Shown: positions 11,916 through 23,182, counted from the stretch's first letter. The stretch: 64,000 nucleotides of DNA from Amaranthus tricolor (GCF_026212465.1 NC_080047.1:35613144-35677143), one strand, 5' to 3'. Notes: generated by a model from the sequence alone, not told the origin. Numbers and translations are program-made.

Positions 11916-11938
11916 CCGTGGCCATGCCTAGGAATACC

Positions 11939-14900
11939 CTTGGGGAGGATTCATATATATGTCTTCTGATATGTAGCCATGTAAAAAAGCATTGTTGATA
12001 TCAATCTGTTGAATACTCCAGTGTTTAGCAGCAGCTAGGGCAATAATAGTTCTTACAGTGGTGAACCTTGCAACAGGACTAAAAGTGTATTTATAGTCTT
12101 TTCCTTTTACCTGCTTATCACCCCTGGCCACTAACCTAGCCTTGCATCTTTCAACAGTTCCATTAGGTTGAAATTTAATTTTGTAAACCCATTTGCAACC
12201 AATAGGAGTCTTATCAAGAGGTAAAGTAGTTAAGTCCCAAGTATGATTGTTTTCCAAAGCTTCAAGTTCTTTGTTCATGGCATTGATCCATCTAGGGTCA
12301 TTTTAGCTTTATTATAAGAAGTGGGTTCATAAACAGATAGCATGGAAGAAAGACTATCTAAGTCTGCAGAGGACATATGTTGAAGAGAAGGTTCAGTATG
12401 AACATTAAAGGATAAGGAAGAGGGAGAAGAGATATCTTGTGGAGTAGTTAAAGGTTTGATGTTAGGAATATTGGTAATAAAATCTTGATATTTAGAAGGA
12501 AAAATTGGGATTCTGGAAGATCTTCTTGGGTTAGGAATGAGAGGAGAAGAATCAGGGGAAGCAATGAAGTTATTGTGCTGATCAGAACCAAAAGTAGAAG
12601 AAGGACTAGTGGTTTGAGGAGAACTGAAAGAAGGAGTTAAAACAGGATTAATGGAAGGAATTTGTTGAAAATTGGAAATATCATCAGAAGTATCTGATGA
12701 AAGAAAAATGGGCTCAGTTTGCTGAGAAGTAAAATTAGATGAATCTTGTTGTTTATAAGGGAAAATGTTTTCTTTGAAAATAACATCTCTGCTAAGAAGA
12801 ATTTTGTGTTGATCCAAATCATACAATTTGTATCCCTTCTGAGCATAAGGATAACCTAGAAATATGCATCGTTTAGCTCTAGGAGCAAATTTGTCATTAG
12901 TTTTGTGAGCAGGATAACATAAAGAACCAAAAACTTTGAGATGATCAAAAGTGACAGGCTTGTTCATGAGTAATTCATATGGAGTTTTTCCAATCCAAGA
13001 CAGGGGTGGGCATGAGATTTATGAGATATGTGGCAGTTAATAAACAATCACCCCAAAATTTAATAGGTAAACCAGCATGAAATCTTAGTGTTCTGGCAAT
13101 ATCTAAAAGGTGCATGTGTTTCCTCTCAACTCTGCCATTTTGTTGAGGTAAACCAGGAAGGCTCCTTTGATGTATAATACCTTTTGAGGCAAAAAGAGAA
13201 CAGCAAGATTGTTGGAAAATTTCAGTGCCATTATCACTTCGTATAATTTTAACAGTGGTGTTAAATTGATTTGAGACATTGGCAAGAAAATTAGATATTA
13301 TATGAAAAACTTGGTGTTTACTGTGAAGTAAATGTGTCCAAGTAGTTCTAGAGTAATCATCAAGAATAGTAAGAAAATATGTGGCTCCTGATAAGGAGGG
13401 TGATCTGTATGGACCCCAAAGATCAATATGAATAAGTGCAAAAGGTGCAGTAGCATGAGAGGATGAAACAAGAAAAGGAAACTTATGATGTTTGCCTAAA
13501 ATACAAGATTCACAATGAAAATTCTCTTTATTATTATTGATTATTACATGAGGAATATGTTTCATAGTAGAAAAAGAAACATGGCCTAATCTTGCATGAA
13601 GTAAATCAAGACTAGAAGAAGAACATGCTGTATTTACAACAAGATTATTGGGGAAAACATGATATGAAGAAGCTGAAGAACACAAAAGATATAAGCCTGA
13701 TGTTCTCATAGCAGTGGCTTTGACCTCATTAGTTGTAAGGTCCTGAAATATACAAGAATGATTAGTAAATTTAGCAAGAAGATTGTTATTGTCAAGCAAT
13801 TGTCCAACAGATAAAAGATTATGTTTAAAAGAAGGAACAAATAAAACGCTGTTAAGAGTGATATCAGAATTAAGTTTTATAGATCCAGAATGAGTGACAG
13901 TGTTTGTTGAACCATCAGGTAATCCAACAAGAATAGGAGAATGCAGAGGGTGGAAGGAAGAAAAAATTTAGAATTAGAACACATATGTTCAGAAGCACCA
14001 GTGTCTATAACCCAAGAATTGGCAGGAATGTTTGGAAAATTAGAAGCAACATGAGAAACAAAAAAAATACCTGCAGAGTTCACATTTGTATAGGAAGAAG
14101 TAAGAGGATCAGTAGATATAGAAGATTGATTCATGCATTTAATAACTTCCTTGCATACAACAGATAGCATTTGAGGATCAATAACAGGAGAAGACATCTT
14201 TCCAGAGGAACCAGAACAAGGAACAGACCCAAGAATGGAAGAATTATCAACTTGAACATTTGCAGTTGTTCTAGAAACAGATTTAAATTTCTTGTTTGCA
14301 TACCACTCAGGATAGCCTATAAGCTTGAAACATTGATCAATCGTGTGACCTTTGCCTTTACAATGCTCACATACTCTTTCAAACTTAGTTTTCTTGGAAT
14401 CCTTCCTCATACCAGCAGAATTATCAGGTTTGAATTGATGAGCAGCAAAAGCACCAATTTCATTGGAATGACTTGTATAAAGGTTATTCTGATGTTTTCT
14501 CTCAACAGATTGTAAAATGTGATATACTTTATTGATGTTAGGTAAAGGATCAGTACTAAGAATGTTTGTCTTAACTTGATCATAGGCTGGGTTGATACCG
14601 GAAAGAAATTGAATTAACTTCATTCTATTGTCAGCATCTAAGACTTTTTTAAGAATTCCACAAGAACAATTAGCAAGAATACCACAAGAACAATCAGGAA
14701 AGCCTTCTAGGTCATGAATTTCATCCCATATTCTTTTTTTTTTTTAGCATAATATTCAGTAATGGAAGAATCTTTCTGTTCAATAAGAAAAAGAGATCTA
14801 TGTAGATCAAACAATTGAGGCACATTGCTTTGACCATATCTATCTTTAACTTCCTTCCACAATTAATAAGCTGAATCAACAAACATGAAGGTTTCTGCAA

Positions 14901-15264
14901 TACCTCTCTCCATGGAATTGATGATCCAAGATCTTACAATGTAATCATTCCGGATCCATTTCTTGAAATCAGAGGAAGAAACAGATGGTTTGAGAAGAGT
15001 TCCATCAATAAAACTCACTTTATTTCTTGCATATAAAGCCATCTTCACAGATCTACTCCAGTTTACATAGTTAGAACCCGAAAAAAGAAGAGCGACAATA
15101 GAATGTTGTGAAATGTCAGAAGAAGAAAGAAAATAAGGATCATCAAAATTGAAATTCATATTGCTTTGAACTGGAATTTCAGGATTATTTGTTAATGAAA
15201 TTTCATCATTGATTGTCAAAGGTGTTTCTGCATGTTTAGAAAATGGCGTTTCTGAATCAGCCAT
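11939..15264 (-). pseudogene. copia gag-protease-integrase-RT N-terminal part
   Basis: From right to left: gag N-terminus (ATG at 15262-15264, FSGSNYVNWSRSVKMAL) to a TAA at 14863; a gag middle segment; a CCHC zinc knuckle (CEHCKGKGHTIDQC, about 14370-14330); protease with VIDTGASEHM (about 14005); a GAG-pre-integrase block with HARLGH and CESC; an integrase core with IDLWGPY, DNGTE and NGRVERKH; the Ser-rich linker; and the RT start ending PPQGY at the hAT junction. One nonsense codon (14863-14865) and frame changes near 14740 (A12), 13967 (T6), 12976 (A5) and 12299 (A4) interrupt it. All four frame changes lie in homopolymer runs. Confidence 0.88.
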
Positions 15265-15270
15265 TTTAAG

Positions 15271-15274
<4 letters not shown>

Positions 15275-15328
<54 letters not shown>
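15275..15328. repeat. (TA)n microsatellite in the copia leader
   Basis: About 27 TA units lie between the primer binding site and the gag start. Confidence 0.95.
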
Positions 15329-15330
<2 letters not shown>

Positions 15331-15383
15331 AAATCAGAGGATGAAGAAAGAAGATAAGACGGAAGCAGTAGGAGCGAAATCGA

Positions 15384-15395
15384 GCTCCGATACCA
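15384..15395 (-). promoter_or_regulatory. Primer binding site (initiator tRNA-Met)
   Basis: TGGTATCGGAGC on the minus strand directly follows the 5' LTR end. It differs at one base from the usual copia primer site TGGTATCAGAGC. Confidence 0.85.
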
Positions 15396-15617
15396 TGAGA
15401 AACTGCAAACTTGCAGATAAGAAATCAAGATAATCTTGATTTGTAGATGAGTATCAAGAAGGTTAAGAAGAAGAAGAAGCTTTTATTTCTCAATCAAAAA
15501 TTGCCCTTAAACTAAAACAAAAGAGGTATATATATACAAGCTATCCTGGATTACATAAAACAAAATATTCTATATTAGTAGAGGTGAGCTGGCTATCAAC
15601 TAAGTATCACCCTAATA
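15396..15617 (-). repeat. 5' LTR of the copia element
   Basis: Partner of 6781-7002. It is flanked on the right by the target duplication ACCGT. Confidence 0.95.
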
Positions 15618-15622
15618 ACCGT

Positions 15623-16414
15623 AAAATTCCTTATAATATTCTCATATTGATTTGCCATATGGAATAATTCTTACCAAACTTACATCAATATATTCCTTAA
15701 TATATGAGTAGTGCATTACAATAAGATATGTTTTTTTGAAACTTTATTGGAATATTAAACTTTTAAATTTAAATCTACATGAAATTTCAAATTAAAGTTT
15801 TGAATATATATGTGGTTTTTTATGTTGAAATATTTGCTAATTAATAAAGTTTATTCATTAAAATTTAAATTTCTAAAATATCTTGTCAAATTTTACTTAA
15901 AAATTATGAGAATTTTAATTAATATTTATATTAACAGCCTAGTTTTTTATTCATTAAAAATACTGTATATTTTAAATTCTCTATCAATTTTATAAGAAAA
16001 ATTATAATTTTAAACTGAAAACAAGTATTAATTTCATCTTTATTTAAAATTTACATTTATATATATTTTTAACTAACAAATTCGTACATATCACAAATTT
16101 TATAACAAAAATGAATAAAATGCAAGCGCCATTCAAAAGCATAAAACAAACATCAACAAATACAAAGAAAGCTTTAATAACCTATATAATGACACGCGAT
16201 GTAAGGGACTGAGGAAGGGAGGAGTTCTGGGTTGGGAAGGGGATTGGAGGAGTTGCATTATAATGGTAACTGCAACAGCAATCAAGTCAATTCGGTACAC
16301 AAAAAATCTCAATATGTTAATCACACGTGTGAAACATTGCGTGCTATCCGGAACAACATTTTATATGGAGCGAGGAACGAAGTAGCAACAAGGAACACAA
16401 CCTGAATTGACTTG
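15623..16414. other. AT-rich intergenic
   Basis: Very AT-rich with no supported gene or element. Confidence 0.5.
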
Positions 16415-16419
16415 AGAAT

Positions 16420-17102
16420 TGTTAGTGCAAGTGCCAAATAATCTTTGTGTGATGGTAGTGACTCAATAACTCAAAAGAAGACACATTATGTTGAGAGCAA
16501 TATTAAGGGTGCAATAAAAGATAATTAAATATATAATAAATTGCTAATTTATGGGAGAGTTAATGTGTCACTTAATGGTGTGTTGAAGGGGCAATTAATC
16601 TAGGAATAATGGTGGGCATTATTTCTATGTTTATTGCTAAGTTTATTGTGATGTTAAATATGCATTAAAAGAGACCTTAAATGTCATATTTAATTGTATG
16701 GCATTATGGTGCTTTGATGGTGATTGAATGTGTGGTTCTAAAATGATGTATTCCTCTCTATAAATAGGATACATCATTCATACAGCAAATTCACCACAAC
16801 ACACATAAACATATTGTGAGAGGGCTACCACATTGTAAGAAACTTGAGAGTGTTTTTCTATGTATTAGTATTGTGAGATCTCTATTGTGAGATGTATGAC
16901 TTGAGAGGTTGTTCTCAAGTATGAGAGTTTATTCATTATTGTATTGTTGAGTCCATTAATGAAAGTAAACATTTGTTGAGAGGGAGGTATCCAAAATACC
17001 TCATAAACTTGTGTGTTGTTGTCTCTTTTGATACATTTTGTTTTTCATCATTTTTTACATTTGTTCTTTTGCCATTGTTGGGTTCCAAGCACCCCTCTTT
17101 CA
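16420..17102 (+). mobile_element. Solo LTR (copia-type)
   Basis: 683 bp starting TGTTAGTGCAAG and ending CTCTTTCA, flanked by AGAAT (16415-16419) and AGAAC (17103-17107), an imperfect target duplication. A promoter-like CTCTATAAATAGG lies at 16757-16769. It shares the segment ATTAATGAAAGTAA...GAGGTATCC...ATACCTCATAA with the solo LTR at 40638-41409, which supports the LTR reading and this orientation. Confidence 0.65.
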
Positions 17103-17107
17103 AGAAC

Positions 17108-17915
17108 AATTGAGTACAAGATCAATAAATTAAGTATAACTAATATATTTGAAAACAAAGTAAAATTAATTTGATTTTTTGCTTTTACAATTTTTTTAAA
17201 AAGAAATTTATTTGTTTTCTAGGCTTATCTGTATTTAATTTTAAAATGGAGGCCAAAATACCTTATTAAAAGGTCTTCTAAACCAGAATGACATCTTAAG
17301 TGAGATAAGTTGCATTTTTGTGAGGTTTGGGGACCGATGTTCTTAGATGACAAAACAATGTTACGTGATTACGTTCTATATTGCATGTTTTCGTGGTGTG
17401 AATCAATAGTAGACTGTCACAAAAGCATCCACTTTAAGCGAAAATGTTTCCTTTGTAAGCATAAGCACGTAACAAAGTGACTTTTTCTATAGTATATTTA
17501 TATAATTCAGGTAAGTGTACATGTTTTATCTCTTGTTTCAGGCAGCTAGTATGAAGTATCTATAGAAAAAAGTGTAGAACATATTAGTAAGTTGTACATT
17601 TGATTGTAAGGTAGAACTTTGCTGATGATATTAAACTAGAAATAGGTACATAAAAATGTGAACATATATATTTTTTAAATATTTTTGTTTGATAAGAAGG
17701 TATATTAGCCTTTAGAAAAGGCAGAATTTGGCATATATTCTTCTCAAGCCACAAGAAAGAATCTCATTCCTGTCAATCTGTCAAAGCATTATCACAAGCT
17801 TGTTTGTGAAAGTTACCATCACCTAATGTCACTCTATGGCCCATTAGCTTTTCAATCAAGCAACATGAAAAGCTCTCAAACAGGATTTTCCCATTTGCAA
17901 TGTAAACTTTGTATC
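17108..17915. other. Intergenic / 3' flank of the HMA gene
   Basis: No gene is visible. Being downstream of the minus-strand HMA gene, part of 17680-17915 may be its original 3' untranslated region, now separated from the stop codon by the TRIM remnant. Confidence 0.4.
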
Positions 17916-18038
17916 TGTTAAAGTATATAACATATATGACATCTTGTCACGCTGGCTTAAAATACCATGTCAGGGACTAACTCAACCAAAAGTTTAAACG
18001 GATGGTTGAGGTTTCAGGATATGTTATATACTCTAATA
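17916..18038 (-). repeat. Rearranged TRIM remnant at the 3' end of the HMA gene
   Basis: 17968-18038 is a TRIM LTR (compare 30620-30691) in minus orientation, with its end mutated from CTAACA to CTAATA. Left of it are a short internal piece ending AATACCA (decayed primer site) and then, in the opposite orientation, about 24 bp of an LTR start (TGTTAAAGTATATAACATAT from 17916). It ends eight bases from the HMA stop codon, so it must be transcribed as 3' UTR. Confidence 0.8.
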
Positions 18039-18046
18039 GGACTTAT

Positions 18047-19349
18047 CTATGCTATTGTACATGCATTTGGATTCTCATCACTGAAGATAGAAGTAACATT
18101 CCCATTATTATGACTTCCATTTCGATATGGATCCATATTGTACGGATCCATTCTGTTCATACCGTAATTTGTGTATTGTGGTGGTGGTTGTACGTATTGG
18201 TATTCTGTGATGGAAGGTGATGGCCTATACATGTTATAACTGTGAGTTGCATAAACATTTTGAGGTGGCGGTGGTTCATGATAAACTGTTCTAGGTGGTG
18301 GCTCATGATAGATGGGGCGAGGTGGTGGTTCATGATAAACAGGATGAGGTGGTGGCTCATGATAAATGGGCCTAGGACGTTCGTGATAGACGTGTTGAGG
18401 TGGTGGCTCGTGATAAATTGGTTGTGGATGTGGTTCGGGTCTATAACTTGGACCCGGATGGTTTGTCCAGTGTCCCCCATAAGAATTGTATCCATATCCA
18501 TTATTGTAACCATATCGATATCCATAGTCGGGTGCGTGGTGGTGAACTACATGGACCTCCTCAGGTGGTGGATTGTGAGGGTTGGCTTGCTGGCTTTGTT
18601 GATGCTCTGGTGGAGGATTTGACTCGGGTTGTGGATTTTGAGCCTGTGAAGTTTCAGGTTGTTGTGGTTGGGCTTGGGGTTGGGCTTGATCTCCTGATTG
18701 CTCTTGTGGTGGTGGGGGTGCTTCGTCTGATTTGGGAGGCTCGGTTGGTTGAGTGTTCCCTGCATCTTGAGGTGGGGGGCCTCCTTCCGGTGGTGGTTGC
18801 GCTCCTCCCTCCGATGATTGGGCTGAACCATCTGGTGGTTGTGGTTCGGTTGGTTGCGAATTAGGGTCTGGTGCTTCTGTGTGAGAACAGATTGTAGCAA
18901 CTTTTCTGACCTTCTTTATAGCTTTGATAATTCTTTCAGGGTCTGCCCATCCAATTACTGTCAATTTCTGATGAGGAAAATCAATGTAGAGATCATATAT
19001 CCCTGTAGATTTAGGAAAACCAATGTTACACGAAATGAAATTCAATTCCAAATAAGAAATAAGAACATTAATATAGTGATTCGGAAACACAAAAAATGAC
19101 CATTTATATAGTGCAAGATAAGATAGGACCATAATTTTGTACACATACATCGACTAAGTAGGTAACATAACCATAACTGTAAACATAACATAACCATAAC
19201 AAAACAAGATATGTGAAATGTTATTTAGTGTTTCAAATCGAATCTCCATACTATTTACCATTGATACCATTGAGCGCCTTTTTGATCTTGTGCACACACC
19301 CATTACAGTCCATACGGACATGTATCTCTGTGATTTGAGGTCTCTGCAT
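18047..19349 (-). CDS. HMA-domain, proline-rich isoprenylated protein (HIPP-like)
   Basis: Two exons, 19259-19349 and 18047-19002, are joined across a 256-bp GT-AG intron, giving about 348 residues. The N-terminus is an HMA (heavy-metal-associated) fold at about residues 5-70, with the metal-binding motif MDCNGC (13-18) and a second half containing GIYDLYIDFPHQKLTVIGWADPE. A long Pro/Gln/Glu-rich region follows, then a His-rich HVVHHH patch, a Tyr/Gly-rich stretch, and a run of repeats on YHEPPPxP. The last four residues, CTIA, form a CaaX-type prenylation signal. Together these define the heavy-metal-associated isoprenylated plant protein group (Pi21-like proline-rich members). Likely roles are metal handling or a membrane-tethered adaptor; the sequence cannot choose between them. 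The ATG at 19347-19349 is the first in exon 1. A TRIM remnant sits directly after the stop. Confidence 0.9.
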
Positions 19350-20835
19350 TATTTTGGCAGGAAAACTGAAAAAAGCTTAGAAGGATATTGATATGTTTTA
19401 GGTGGAAATTAAAATACAGAAAATACAAGAAACTAAAGAATAAATGCCAATACCAAAATGTTGAATATGTAGCCATACCTTCAATTCATGAACCATTTTA
19501 CGTTGTAGAAAGAATGGAACATTGTGAAAGAATAGGTGGCATAATATTTGTATTTGAGGAGGGAATATTTGAAAGATTAAAGTTGTGGGACATGCAAGGA
19601 ATCCACTTTTAATTAGATTATGAGTTGGACATTAAACAGTTTTTGCACAAGAAAGTAAAACTCTTCCTATAATATGGTTTTTATGTTTAGAAGTCACTAT
19701 CTAACTTATTAAAAAGAGAATGAAAGGAATTGTATTGATGGAAAGATACCAAATTTTCTAGCAGGGGTCAGATCAGAATCGGATTAAAAATTGACAAAGA
19801 ATTTTAAATTATATGTGCTCTTATAACTTATTGATTCATACCAAAACGTTTTATGACATCCTCATGAATACTCGAGTGGATTCTCCATTTTTAGGGTCTC
19901 GTACCGTCCGACATCTTACATATGTTGAATTAGAGGTGTTTAAAACAAATCCGATGATCCAAGAGCAGATACAAGGCCAAGTAATGCTGTTAGTTGGTTA
20001 CATTGATAGTAATAGCCTCAACAACCGATGTTCAAATCCTATGTAAAACATGTTTTTGTTTCGAAAACTTATGACCGGGACGCCACTTGCCTACGGCCTA
20101 TTTATGCTTTCTCAACGTCTCATCATGTTCTTTTATTAAATATATGGAAATGCATTAAAAGAGTCTAAATGCATTAAAATAGTTTCAATTAGACATTTGC
20201 CTTTTTTTATTTTTGTTAAACTCTAAAATGGAAAGCAATATTTGGACAATTACTATAAATAAAAAATTGTTAAAGTAATTTTATTTTTATTTAAAATATT
20301 GATAGTACTTCATTTTTTTTATATCCGTCATTATGACGATTCGATATTTACCCAACCTTATAACCGAAATTGAATTCACAATTAATTTTAAGTTATATAA
20401 AAATTTAAACGGACCAAAAAATCATAACTTTGGAAAAATTTACGCTGAAGAGAAGTTTTTAATTCTTTTTCTTTTTGAGGTGGATGTACGCTGTAAATGG
20501 AAGAAGCGTCTGTGTTTAGGATATCCAAACAAAATATGAAATTAGAAGAAAGTAAAAGGGGAGGAAAATGAAGAGGAATAGGAAAGTGATGTGCACTGGT
20601 GATAGTTTATTGAAGTCAAAGTGGCTTTTTTAGATAAGAGTAGGATGTCCACTTCAAGGGAATCCTTTTATCACAAGGAAATAAGTGTGTTCATACTGCT
20701 TAATTGTTTAGTTAGATTTAGGCTTTAAAGACCTTGTTTTTTTGATATGGTATGATTTTATAGTTTATGTTCCAAAATTCCTTATAATAACTTTTTAGTT
20801 TCACACCCCAAATAAAAAATGAATATGCCACAAAA
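19350..20835. other. Upstream flank of the HMA gene; intergenic
   Basis: The first few hundred bases should contain the HMA promoter, but no clear TATA or motif cluster can be assigned. Small open frames at 19388-19612 and 19813-20046 have no recognisable domain and are not called as genes. Confidence 0.4.
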
Positions 20836-20975
20836 TAAATGATAAAAGTTTTGTCGCCTAAATCTTTATCGCATAAATTCTTTTTTGTCGCTTAATATAT
20901 CGCTGAGCTATACGACAAAAAAATAACTTGTCGCCTATTATGTCGAATAGCTTATTCTGAGGCCATAAAAATAAT

Positions 20976-21058
20976 TTGAATATTTGTTATTATTATTATT
21001 AAATAATAATAGTATATATTGCCATTATTATTAAATAATAATAATAACAAATATTCAA
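20976..21058. repeat. Perfect palindrome with 25-bp arms
   Basis: Arms at 20976-21000 (starting TTGAATATTTGTTATTATT) and 21034-21058 are exact complements, with a 33-bp spacer that itself contains ATTATT/AATAAT. A similar smaller palindrome is at 5610-5648 in the other CACTA element. Confidence 0.9.
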
Positions 21059-22197
21059 TTTTTTTATAAAAAAAATACATAAAAATAATATATATACAAA
21101 ATAAGCAATAAAAATTATATTTACAATAATATATAACAAAATTATTGACATTAATATTTATAATACAATAAAAATTATTTACATTATTATTATACAATAA
21201 AAAAAATGTTTAAATTATAATACAAAATTTCATAAATAAATATATACATATTTACAAAAAAAAATTTTTAAATACAAAGATTAAAAGTAACCACCACGAC
21301 TAGAGCGACTACCACCACCACGGCTATTACGCGATCCTCGAGAACCACCCGATCCACCTGGGCTACCACCCATATCACCACCCCAACCTTGACGACTACC
21401 TACTCCCGAACCATGGCATTTATTACTGCTTTTCCCATATAATGCATTCCGTAATTGGATGTGAGTTTCTTCGAGAGCTTGTAAGTGCCCACGTATTTCT
21501 CTTATATCTTCTCAAGTAGGGTTGTTCTCGTCGAGTTGAGCTTGCATGAATACGCGAAATTCATGCCTATGACGCTGATTCTCGGAGAGATGCGCTCTCA
21601 TTTCATCTTGAGTAGCGCACTACTCTCGAGGGGTGAAACAGTTCTCAAACAGATTATGATAGTATTATTCATTGGCAGACCCCAAACTATAATACCCAGG
21701 ATAAGAAGGAGAATTTTAATTTTTATTTACCTCCATGATCGCCTCTGCATAAATTTTAGAGTGATCAGGTTCTTCGCCCATTCTTATTGCTTCCGCTTCT
21801 AATTTGCGGTAGTGCTCCTAAAAGACGAATGAAAAATAGATTAGATACTAATCAAATATAAACAACAAAACAAGAAAATAAATTTGAACTTACTTCAATT
21901 TTTGTCGTATTCAGTGATTACGACACGCTGACCATCCGAGTCACGTACTCCTTTGGTTCGTAACAATAACCTATAAGGAGTAGGCTCCACATTGCCAGAT
22001 TTCTCGGCCTTCAAAAACTAGAAATATTAGTTAATAAACAATTATAAATGTAAAAACGTTAAGTAACTATTAATGAAATATCAACTTACCATATTTTCGC
22101 GCAATCGCGTAGCAGAATACGGGCCACCACGATAGGTAGGCAAAGGTAGTGCACTGGAGTCCCCTTTGCGCCTGTTACTCTTTCCGTGAGAGCTTTT

Positions 22198-22499
22198 TGT
22201 AACAACCCGACTTACCATTGACTGAGTAAGCAGGGTCATCACGGGAGTTACTTCCCAAGAAACTTAAATCACACTTTCAAAACTTGAGCAAAAGAGTCAC
22301 CAGTTCTTTAACGTAACTAACTCAGCTAATTCTTATACCAAATATCTAACTAAAATACAAAGTAATCATAAATTTCACTTTATAGTCCAATATAACCAAC
22401 ACAACCAAGTCTAATATACATTTATCAAAAATCTAATACAAAACTACAAATTCACACGTGCTCAGCTCAATATAACATCCTTTAAACTCTAATCAACAC
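22198..22499 (-). repeat. Inverted LTR end fragment
   Basis: Complement of 25316-25617 with only scattered mismatches. Homology stops sharply at 22499/22500, where the gypsy pol frame (RFG...KLSPRFIGPYEIL) begins. Confidence 0.93.
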
Positions 22500-22500
22500 T

Positions 22501-22930
22501 GAGGTTTGGGAGGAATTGTAAGCTCAGTCCACGATTCATTGGACCCTATGAGATTCTTGAGCAGATAGTCAAGGTAGCTTATGAACTTGCACTTCCTGCG
22601 TCTATTGACCAAGTGCATGACGTGTTTCACGTATCCCAGCTGAGACAGTACATTATGGATGATTCACACGTTCTTCAGCCCGAACAGTTGACCTTGGATG
22701 ACACCTTATAGTATGTGGAGACTCTCGTTCAGATTCTAGATAAGAAGACGCGTGATACACGTCGGGGTAGTATAGCGCTTGTGAAGGTGTTATGGTCTAA
22801 TCACGTCACCGAAGAAGCCACGTGGGAGGAAGAAGATGCCATGAGACGCGATTATCCCTGGTTGTTTGCTCAGGTATTTCTATGTTTTCCGTTTTATAAC
22901 AATTACATCTCCTTAGTCTTAGAGGGTTAA
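22501..22930 (+). pseudogene. gypsy pol C-terminus (post-integrase region)
   Basis: It encodes the conserved gypsy tail: KLSPRFIGPYEILEQI, ALPASIDQVHDVFHVSQLR, then VKVLWSNHVTEEATWEEE and DYPWLF, ending at a stop at 22928-22930. One in-frame TAG (22708-22710) replaces the residue before YVET. The fragment begins at the inversion junction, so everything upstream is missing. Confidence 0.88.
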
Positions 22931-23182
22931 GTTCGAGGACGAACTTTATTCTTAGTTGGGTAGAATCGTAAGATTTTGGGATAGTACTAGGTTTTAACAA
23001 TGCTAGGCCTTAAAGTTTGGTTGGTTCACATAGTTAGTCATGTAATATAGATTTTTACAGTGCACAGAGTATGAGTAATTGGGTAACATAGCTTTACGAT
23101 ACGTATGTTAGCTGGATATTTGAGTATATACTTGAGACTTAGTTTAACTTCAAGGACGAAGTTTTTTTCAAATTAGGTAGAA

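Larger units (their letters stand above)
8162..11930 (+). mobile_element. hAT transposon, near-complete
   Basis: It has 15-bp terminal inverted repeats TAGGCATGGCCACGG (8162-8176) and the exact complement (11916-11930). An 8-bp target duplication GGAATACC lies at 8154-8161 and 11931-11938, the size expected for hAT. It sits inside the RT of the copia element, which reads on across it. Both ends carry GC-rich arrays of a GGAACCGG-like motif, and the middle holds a three-exon transposase gene with a single frameshift. It postdates the copia insertion. Confidence 0.97.
6781..15617 (-). mobile_element. Ty1/copia retrotransposon, complete but interrupted
   Basis: The two 222-bp LTRs (6781-7002, 15396-15617) differ at about three positions by eye, so the insertion is fairly recent. 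The 5-bp target duplication ACCGT is present at 6776-6780 and 15618-15622. The tRNA primer site lies inside the right LTR at 15384-15395 and the polypurine tract inside the left LTR at about 7003-7015. Gene order on the minus strand is gag, protease, integrase, RT and RNase H in one gag-pol. A hAT transposon (8162-11930) splits RT. Without it the element would be about 5.07 kb. Confidence 0.97.

Noticed and set aside
18157..18864. Overlapping open frames on both strands of the HMA gene
   Set aside because: Shadow frames of the proline-rich coding exon. The minus-strand frame with HMA domain and CaaX end is the real one.
19003..19150. N-terminal extension MYVYKIMVLSYL... of the HMA gene frame
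   Set aside because: This is intron sequence read through the acceptor. The HMA fold needs exon 1 at 19259-19349, which supplies the MDCNGC motif.
19813..20046. 77-codon open frame upstream of the HMA gene
   Set aside because: No recognisable domain, no splice context and no partner; not supported as a gene.
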